Assembly (NCBI GenBank): GCA_934667795.1
Contig: CAKUMP010000121.1
Location: 1-7,156, forward strand
DNA: 7,156 nucleotides
Direction of reading: 5' to 3'
DNA from: an uncultured Chthoniobacterales bacterium
GTDB lineage: Bacteria; Verrucomicrobiota; Verrucomicrobiia; Chthoniobacterales; CAKUMP01
Shown piece after piece: positions 1 to 4,542 of this stretch; the stretch's first letter is position 1, and every line of letters starts with the position of its first letter. Under the pieces are notes generated by a model, which made no database searches, was not told the origin of the DNA, and worked only from the letters and a program-made list of their open reading frames with translations. Position numbers and translations under genes: made by a program.

Positions 1-475
1 GTCCAGCGACTGAATCCGGACTTGGAACCGTTTTGCGTATATCCAGCATTTCGAGACACCACCAGCTTCGAAGCGTAGGTGCCTGCATGTGCAACAGTAA
101 TTCCGGAACGGCTTCGATATTGACAACAGAAGTGGTGCCCGATGCGATAAGCATTCGCTCGCCTTGCTGGATGGCATCCAGGTAAGCATTCAGGGAGGAT
201 GCACGTTTGAGCTGGTTAATCGCTTTGATCCACTCTACGAAAGGCAGGTTCTCCGGGATTCTTTGATGAAAATGCGTATAATCCAGATGGCAATGCGCAT
301 TGATCAAGCCGGGCATCAAGACCATTTCCCCCAGATCCAGAGGGGGTTTGGCATAATCGCGACGAATGTCTTTATATTTGCCAACACGAGAAATTCGTTC
401 GCCGCGAATGACGACCGCCCCATCTTCCAGAACGGGTGCGTTCATGGGGACGACATATTTCGCACGAATAATCAT
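1..475 (-). CDS. Amidohydrolase (ATZ/TRZ/SAH-deaminase-like), N-terminal part, runs off left edge
   Basis: The visible 158 residues begin MIIRAKYVVPM and carry the two landmarks of metal-dependent amidohydrolases. The first is a small N-terminal beta domain (about residues 1-52, with DGAVVIRGERISRVG). The second is the first barrel strand, MPGLINAHCHLDYTH, in which H61 and H63 form the HxH metal-binding pair. Later comes ASGTTSVVNIEA (111-122), typical of the same barrel. The family removes amino groups or halides from purines, pyrimidines, triazines or related substrates in the cytosol; the substrate here cannot be read from this fragment. 5'-methylthioadenosine/SAH deaminase and aminofutalosine deaminase are alternatives. 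The remaining metal ligands (His, His, Asp) lie outside the window. The start is the ATG at 475-473, which overlaps the upstream stop as ATGA, so translation is probably coupled to the DR2241-like gene. No Shine-Dalgarno sequence is visible. The family assignment is firm; the specific function is open. Confidence 0.88.
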   Translation of the reverse strand, partial: MIIRAKYVVPMNAPVLEDGAVVIRGERISRVGKYKDIRRDYAKPPLDLGEMVLMPGLINAHCHLDYTHFHQRIPENLPFVEWIKAINQLKRASSLNAYLDAIQQGERMLIASGTTSVVNIEAVPELLLHMQAPTLRSWWCLEMLDIRKTVPSPDSVAG

Positions 476-1122
476 GACTGGGCGGCTTTTACTTTTTCAC
501 GGGCTTCCGCAACAACGAAATTACATGCTTCTCGGCATAGAAACGGAAGATTCTTGCCCTGGTCGCTTCCCAGGCTCCCCTGAAGATCAAATTTTTCTTC
601 TGGAAGAGAGGTGATGTCCTGTGTGTCATCAAGCTTCCAAAGAATGAGTCGCTGGCATTTTTTATGAGGATCGCAAGTGGACTGGATGACCTCCTGGGCT
701 TGCGCATCGGTGATTTTTCTTGCGACACGATACATCCCCGTCTGGCGTTCCAGTGTTTCACGAAGAGGAGTGGTAGTTAATTTTTTTGATAAAAACTGCG
801 AGTAAAGCCCAATGGCTGCAGGGTAAATGAAATCGAGCGCCAGCCGCAGGTTTTCCAGAGAATCCAGATGCAGTTTCCACCCACGCTTAAGGTCTGGTGC
901 GCCTTTGAGCGGACGAAATTCGTTGCTTTCTGAATACAAGACAATGAAACGCGCATCTTGCGGAGAATGAAATTCTTCCAGTGAAGTATCCTCAGACGAG
1001 TCCTGAACATGGGTGAGCGTAAAACGGGAAAACTGATCGTATGTGGTAATCCGCACTTGCCCCATTCGGCTCATGCCGGATTGAAGCCATTGCAGCAGGT
1101 TTTCAGTAAGAGATGCAGTCAT
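472..1122 (-). CDS. DR2241-like protein with four-cysteine (putative 4Fe-4S) domain
   Basis: A 216-residue cytosolic protein with no signal peptide or membrane segment. Its C-terminal half has two cysteine pairs, C150/C156 in STCDPHKKCQRLILW and C196/C200 in LCREACNFVVAEARE, preceded by RQTGMYRVARKITD (126-139). This arrangement resembles the iron-sulfur portion of Deinococcus DR2241, a single-chain protein that joins a CbiX chelatase to extra domains with a proposed 4Fe-4S site. The chelatase half is encoded separately just upstream (1198-2010), so the pair looks like a split version. The N-terminal half (1-110) is mixed alpha/beta with no motif I recognise. Start: an in-frame TAA directly precedes the ATG at 1122, so no longer form is possible; Met17 and Met20 are less likely internal starts. 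There is no Shine-Dalgarno sequence. The last four bases overlap the amidohydrolase start. The relationship is recalled from family features, not from a search. A role in electron transfer or cofactor handling for the chelatase is inference. Confidence 0.82.
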   Translation of the reverse strand: MTASLTENLLQWLQSGMSRMGQVRITTYDQFSRFTLTHVQDSSEDTSLEEFHSPQDARFIVLYSESNEFRPLKGAPDLKRGWKLHLDSLENLRLALDFIYPAAIGLYSQFLSKKLTTTPLRETLERQTGMYRVARKITDAQAQEVIQSTCDPHKKCQRLILWKLDDTQDITSLPEEKFDLQGSLGSDQGKNLPFLCREACNFVVAEAREKVKAAQS

Positions 1123-1197
1123 TTAAGTGGTCAAAACAAGGTCAAAGGTCGCTAAAATAAATAAAAAACGTTAAGAACCTAACAATATACACATTTA

Positions 1198-2010
1198 TTA
1201 GGAAGATTGCAGGAAATTTGTATCGAAATCATGCACCAGTTCGAGGATGACCTGAGCGATCATGGGTTCGGTACCGATACTGGAGGAGAAATAGACGGTT
1301 TTCCCGTGGAGAAGTTTGGGTTCGTGATGGAAGACTTCACGTTGGGAAGCGGCAGGTGGGATATGGGATTCGAGGCCAAGCATCACCGGAATGTCCTGAT
1401 AGCTATGCAGACCGTCCGCTATAAAGAAAGGAACGACAACGACATGCGGTGAGGAGGTAAATTTATACCAGTCTGAAACAAGGGGTGGCTCCTCCATATA
1501 GGCATTAAAAACTTCTGCATAGGGGGTCGTTTCGCTTAGGACCTGCGCCTGGTATTTAGCGGCTTTTGCAGAATTTTCGTTTAGAGAAGTCCCGTGTCCG
1601 ACAATGATAAGACTGGTTTCTGATTCAGGGATCCCGGGAGCAATTTCTTTTGCGCGTTGAAGCAGAGCGCTGGTCATGGAATGGTGGTTGCCAATGGGGT
1701 CACAGTATTTGAGTGTTTTTCCGTCCCGTTGGGTGATACGTCCCTGCAGTTGGAGTTCGCGCGGGATGACCGTTTCCGTAAAATACCCTTCAGAAATAAA
1801 CAGGGGAACGATGTAGAGGTCCGTACAGGTCGTCATGGCCAGAACATCGCGCATGGAGGGCTCTTCTTTCCAGAAGCAGGTATGCACTTCGGTAAAAAGG
1901 TTTTGTGAACGAATCGTTTCCGCATGCTCCTGGGTAGGAGTCGCAGAATCAGGATTAAGTGTGGAGCCATGCCCCACTAAAATAAGCGCAGAGTCAGGTT
2001 TGCAAATCAT
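1198..2010 (-). CDS. cbiX: CbiX/SirB-type sirohydrochlorin chelatase, two-domain
   Basis: The 270-residue protein contains two tandem chelatase domains. Each opens with the hallmark strand-turn: ILVGHGS around H14, and IIVGHGT around H139. Later in each half there is a matching strand, IVPLFISEGYFTETVIP (67-83) and VVVPFFIADGLHSYQDIP (191-208). CbiX-family enzymes insert a divalent metal into sirohydrochlorin in the cytosol (cobalt for anaerobic cobalamin synthesis, iron for siroheme), using a pair of histidines as ligands. The C-terminal half keeps both, H139 and H202. The N-terminal half keeps H14 but has Phe77 where the second should be. Length fits a duplicated 120-130-residue CbiX unit. 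The start is fixed by an in-frame TAG four codons upstream of the ATG at 2010; no Shine-Dalgarno sequence is visible. A DR2241-like gene follows after 75 bases, probably in the same operon. The metal is uncertain; no other cobalamin genes are in view. Confidence 0.9.
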   Translation of the reverse strand: MICKPDSALILVGHGSTLNPDSATPTQEHAETIRSQNLFTEVHTCFWKEEPSMRDVLAMTTCTDLYIVPLFISEGYFTETVIPRELQLQGRITQRDGKTLKYCDPIGNHHSMTSALLQRAKEIAPGIPESETSLIIVGHGTSLNENSAKAAKYQAQVLSETTPYAEVFNAYMEEPPLVSDWYKFTSSPHVVVVPFFIADGLHSYQDIPVMLGLESHIPPAASQREVFHHEPKLLHGKTVYFSSSIGTEPMIAQVILELVHDFDTNFLQSS

Positions 2011-2021
2011 TTTGAAATACT

Positions 2022-2050
2022 AGAATCGAATTTGAAAAATAGCCTGTCAA
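2022..2050 (-). promoter_or_regulatory. Possible sigma70-type promoter for cbiX
   Basis: On the minus strand a perfect TTGACA (2050-2045) is followed by 17 bases and GATTCT (2027-2022), which matches TATAAT at three positions including the conserved second A and last T. Transcription would start only a few bases before the cbiX ATG at 2010, giving a nearly leaderless message. That would fit the absence of a Shine-Dalgarno sequence but also makes the call uncertain. Confidence 0.3.
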
Positions 2051-2117
2051 ATCTTCTTTCAAATAAAATTCAGAATCAAAAAAATTGTGGCTGTCGCGAT
2101 TTTTGCGTGAAATGTAT

Positions 2118-2147
2118 CTTTCAGGAGAATGTGCCCTGAAAGGGCAC
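2118..2147. repeat. Two overlapping, mutually exclusive hairpins
   Basis: CTTTCAGG (2118-2125) can pair with CCTGAAAG (2135-2142), and GTGCCCT (2131-2137) can pair with AGGGCAC (2141-2147) around a GAA loop. Both stems are perfect (8 and 7 base pairs), and they share bases 2135-2142, so they cannot form together. The inner GCCCTGAAAGGGC core resembles a short interspersed hairpin I recall from planctomycete and verrucomicrobial spacers, so this may be a repeat remnant rather than a switch. Read on the minus strand it lies 108-137 bases upstream of the cbiX start. Confidence 0.6.
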
Positions 2148-2220
2148 TGGGGTTTGGATATTTGCAAGTGATTTTTATTCGCATAATAACGGCGCTGTTC
2201 CTTTACTGTCCGAATGGGAT

Positions 2221-2356
2221 GGGACGTATTTGGAGTGCGGCGGTTTCCGCCGCTTTGGATCATAACGAATGGGATGTACGAACAACCTTTGCGTGGCGAA
2301 GCTTCAGCGTCGTTCGAACCAAAGCGGTGCAGAGCCCCGCACTCCAAATACGCCCC
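2221..2356. repeat. REP/MITE-like element with 34-bp imperfect terminal inverted repeats
   Basis: The left arm, 2225-2258 (CGTATTTGGAGTGCGG ... CGCTTTGG), and the right arm, 2319-2352 (CCAAAGCGG ... CCGCACTCCAAATACG), are reverse complements over most of their 34 bases. The outer 16 and inner 8-9 bases match and the differences fall in the middle; the match extends weakly to 2221 and 2356. The left arm itself folds as GCGGCGG-TTT-CCGCCGC (2237-2253), while the right arm keeps only a degenerate version. The 60-base centre contains no gene. This TTTGGAGTGCGG...CGCTTTGG pattern is one I recall as a common interspersed repeat in verrucomicrobial genomes. It carries no transposase, so any mobility would be supplied from elsewhere. 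Confidence 0.75.
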
Positions 2357-2393
2357 GTGTGGTGGGGAAAAACTTTGACATGTCGTCGTCCTT

Positions 2394-4382
2394 CTACATT
2401 TTCTGGATAGAAAAATGGACATCGCGGCGGTGGGTTTGTTGGAGAGCGATGCGTGCCTGGTCGGGTTTTTGAAGGTGTTTGAGGAGTTGTGCTGCGAGAA
2501 GCCAGGCTTCCGCACGATACGGGGCGGACTCCAGAGTCTGGAGGCAGAAATCGGCTGCTGCCTGGGATTCTCCTTGGGCATGCAGGGTGTGGATGTATTG
2601 CTTTTGAACGGGCCAGTATTGTGGAAATTGTGTTGCTGCTTTTTGAAGGATTTCCAGAGCGGTTTCAGGATGCGATTCCAGGACAATCACCGCAGCGAGC
2701 TGGGCGGCATTGGGGCCAAAAACCGGATCGGGGAGCAGTGGTTCCAGAAGGGTGAGGGCTTCGCCGGCGTGGCCCAGCCGGGCAAGCGTGGAGGCTTTTG
2801 TGAGCAGGTAGGGCGGAAACGGTTTTGCCTGGAGAATCGCCTGATCGACCAGTTCCAGTGCCTGGGTGGGGTCGGTGATGAGACTGTGGTTGGCTTGATT
2901 GAGCAACATGCGGCTGGAATGCTGGTTGTTGTCGGCATTGCTGACAAAAAATGTTTTGGCGTCTTTCCAGTCCTGGGATTCATGATGGGTAGTGAAAATG
3001 AGAAAAAGGAGGAATCCGGCAACCGGCAATTGCATTTTCCAATGACGAGGAGAGGAAATGGAGAAAGGGATAAGGAGCGCCGCGAGATAAAGCAGGAGAA
3101 AAGCAAGTGGAAGGTAGAGCCAGTGTTCCGCGATGGGCGCGTTGATGGGAAGAAGCCCGGAAATGGGCAGATAAAAAATGACTGCCGCCAGCAATGCCGG
3201 GAGTTTGGAGGTGGGTGACGCGGCGGGGGCAAAGGGAGTGATGGTGTCGGCGCGAGTGGACGGATCGGCGTGAACAGTTTCAGCGGATGGGGCGGATTGA
3301 ACGGATTGAACAGCGTGGTTGCTGCGAGCGGGAGAGCCAGGACATTTTTTTACAAAATGGTAATAAATGACAAATCCCAGGAGCGCGGTCATGAGCAGAA
3401 GTCCCGGGATAAAAAAAACGGGATGAACTTGTCGTTCCATGTGCAGGTCCCAGGGGGCCAGGATTAAGCGTGCGTATTCACCGAAGACAGAAAAAAAAGT
3501 GGTGAAGGAAGCGATGGATGCTTTGGAAAATTCCGGTGGTGGCCAGTGGTTTGCCTGGCTGCGTAGAAAGAGGATTAAAAGCACGCCGGACACACAGGCA
3601 AGCAATTGGGTGATTGCTTTTTTGGAAGCATTTTTCCAGGGAAGAAAGCAGGCGTAAGCAAGGGGCGTGAGATAACCGATTTCTTTACTGCCTGCAGCGG
3701 CAAATGCCGCCAGCAGGATGAAGGCGTAGCCCAAGAGGGATCGGAGAGATTGAAAAGACCGTGGCGTTTTTGCATCAGGGCTTGTTTCCGTCGCGACTGG
3801 TGAGCAAGCACTTCCGCAAAGCCAGAATACAAAAATTGCACAAAGTAAATCCGCGCGTCCGGAAATGTAGGCAACTGCCGAGGTATGCAAAGGATGCACC
3901 GCCCAAAGCAGGGTGGAAACTAAGGCAACCCAGTGTGTTTTCCCCGACGAAAAATTCCCGCAGGAGGTCAGGAAATTTTTACATAACCGAAAAAGTGCGA
4001 AGGCCGCCAGTACATGAAGGCACACGCTCGTAAAATGATACCCCCCCGGCGAGAAAGCAAACAGGGCGTAATCCAGCGTATAAGTCAGACGCTGGATGGG
4101 GCGGTAAAATCCGGAAGCCGTCGCATCCCAGAAAAGGAAATGCTGGAACCCGTCCGCAATCGAATGCCAACTGCGAATAAAGGGATCACGCAATACCAGC
4201 GCGGTGTCGTCCCACACAAATCCAAAAGAAAACACAGAATAATAACAAGCCAACACGCCCAGCGCGATGGTCAAATAAAAGATCCAGTTTTTGACGGAAA
4301 AGTACACAGAATAGAAGTAACCACAGAACGCAAAAAATACACAGAATATTTTGACGCGCAGAAAGCAAGCGCGGTGGGGCAT
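2394..4382 (-). CDS. GT-C membrane glycosyltransferase, TMTC-like, with C-terminal TPR domain
   Basis: A 662-residue inner-membrane protein. After a membrane helix at 33-52 comes the first outer loop with GFVWDD (54-59), where an acidic pair matches the catalytic region of GT-C enzymes. There follow YRPIQRLTYTLDY (93-105), HPLHTSAVAYISGRADLL (163-180), SKE (232-234) and LPINAPIAEHWLYLP (411-425). These blocks match the TMTC/PMT-like family, which moves a sugar from a polyprenyl-phosphate carrier to protein acceptors. About ten to twelve membrane helices end near 465. Residues 475-656 form about five degenerate TPR units with a period of roughly 33 residues. A 49-residue loop rich in Ala, Ser and Pro (346-394) sits between two helices. 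The start is doubtful: residues 1-30 are translated from repeat-like DNA and would add an extra helix before the first catalytic loop, so the GTG at 4307 (Val26) is a credible alternative. The sugar and acceptor are unknown. Confidence 0.85.
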   Translation of the reverse strand: MPHRACFLRVKIFCVFFAFCGYFYSVYFSVKNWIFYLTIALGVLACYYSVFSFGFVWDDTALVLRDPFIRSWHSIADGFQHFLFWDATASGFYRPIQRLTYTLDYALFAFSPGGYHFTSVCLHVLAAFALFRLCKNFLTSCGNFSSGKTHWVALVSTLLWAVHPLHTSAVAYISGRADLLCAIFVFWLCGSACSPVATETSPDAKTPRSFQSLRSLLGYAFILLAAFAAAGSKEIGYLTPLAYACFLPWKNASKKAITQLLACVSGVLLILFLRSQANHWPPPEFSKASIASFTTFFSVFGEYARLILAPWDLHMERQVHPVFFIPGLLLMTALLGFVIYYHFVKKCPGSPARSNHAVQSVQSAPSAETVHADPSTRADTITPFAPAASPTSKLPALLAAVIFYLPISGLLPINAPIAEHWLYLPLAFLLLYLAALLIPFSISSPRHWKMQLPVAGFLLFLIFTTHHESQDWKDAKTFFVSNADNNQHSSRMLLNQANHSLITDPTQALELVDQAILQAKPFPPYLLTKASTLARLGHAGEALTLLEPLLPDPVFGPNAAQLAAVIVLESHPETALEILQKAATQFPQYWPVQKQYIHTLHAQGESQAAADFCLQTLESAPYRAEAWLLAAQLLKHLQKPDQARIALQQTHRRDVHFSIQKM
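4305..4346. repeat. CACAGAA-spaced repeat at the 5' end of the TMTC-like gene
   Basis: CACAGAA occurs at 4305-4311, 4322-4328 and 4340-4346, spaced 17 and 18 bases, with another copy at 4233-4239. The stretch resembles the widespread ACACAGAA...AGTAACCACAGAA interspersed repeat. On the minus strand it is read as coding sequence for about residues 13-26 of the 662-residue protein, which weakens the case that those residues belong to the original gene. Confidence 0.5.
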
Positions 4383-4542
4383 GCGGGCAAACTTGTTTTT
4401 TTATCCGCAGATTGACGCAGATTAACACAGATTATTTTTTTTAAAAAATCTGCGTCAATCTGCGGATCCTTTCTCTTGTTTTCTGAGTTTACGGATAAAT
4501 TAGCTCCTATGGGATGGGGGATGGGGTGTTTGGTTGTTTTGA
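4383..4542. other. Repeat-filled spacer between the two GT-C genes
   Basis: The 160-base spacer contains the CAGATT inverted repeat (4403-4467) and a G-rich tract on the plus strand at 4510-4526 (GGGAT, GGGGGAT, GGGG). In the reading frame of the 4382 start an in-frame TAA lies 21 bases upstream, so that gene cannot begin earlier. No Shine-Dalgarno sequence or convincing promoter is visible, and whether the two genes share a transcript is unclear. Confidence 0.55.
4403..4467. repeat. Perfect 21-bp inverted repeat built of CAGATTNACN units
   Basis: Bases 4403-4423 (ATCCGCAGATTGACGC...) and 4447-4467 (...GCGTCAATCTGCGGAT) are exact reverse complements, separated by 23 bases. The left side continues as three CAGATT copies at ten-base spacing (4408, 4418, 4428), and the loop contains the palindrome TTTTTTAAAAAA. 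This matches the ATCTGCGTCAATCTGCGG interspersed repeat that I recall from many unrelated bacteria and archaea, here as two copies head to head. A transcript from either strand would fold into a long hairpin and might end or be stabilised there. No run of T follows the hairpin on the minus strand, so a classical terminator is not supported. Confidence 0.8.

Larger units (their letters stand above)
2011..2393. other. Gene-free spacer between cbiX and the first GT-C gene
   Basis: This stretch lies upstream of cbiX and downstream of the 662-residue membrane protein. I see no credible coding sequence. Open frames crossing it simply read through the inverted-repeat element and have no family features. 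It holds a candidate cbiX promoter (2022-2050), two overlapping hairpins (2118-2147), an 11-base direct repeat CGAATGGGATG (2211-2221 and 2266-2276), and the inverted-repeat element at 2221-2356. No T-tract follows any hairpin on the minus strand, so no intrinsic terminator for the upstream gene can be named. No cobalamin-riboswitch B12 box was found. Confidence 0.7.

Noticed and set aside
164..583. Plus-strand open frame of 139 codons
   Set aside because: It is antisense to the amidohydrolase and the DR2241-like gene, both of which show family motifs on the minus strand.
2011..2393. Cobalamin riboswitch upstream of cbiX
   Set aside because: No B12-box-like sequence or multi-stem core was found on the minus strand.
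2129..2410. Plus-strand open frame of 93 codons across the inverted-repeat element
   Set aside because: It is a reading of the repeat (IWSAAVSAALD-type translation), with no family features and no conserved domain character, and it overlaps the end of the GT-C gene.
1994..2686. Minus-strand open frame of 230 codons over the spacer
   Set aside because: It crosses the inverted-repeat element and lies out of frame within the TPR region; the composition (Ser, Arg, Pro, His) is typical of a shadow frame.
2415..3218. Plus-strand open frame of 267 codons
   Set aside because: It is antisense to the TPR half of the 662-residue protein, whose TPR periodicity is clear. The plus-strand product is rich in Gly, Arg and Cys with no recognisable fold.
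4403..4467. CRISPR-like array from the CAGATT repeats
   Set aside because: The units are six to ten bases long with no spacers, far from CRISPR dimensions, and no cas gene is present.
4510..4532. G-quadruplex in the G-rich tract
   Set aside because: Only three runs of three or more G are present, so a stable three-layer quadruplex is not supported.
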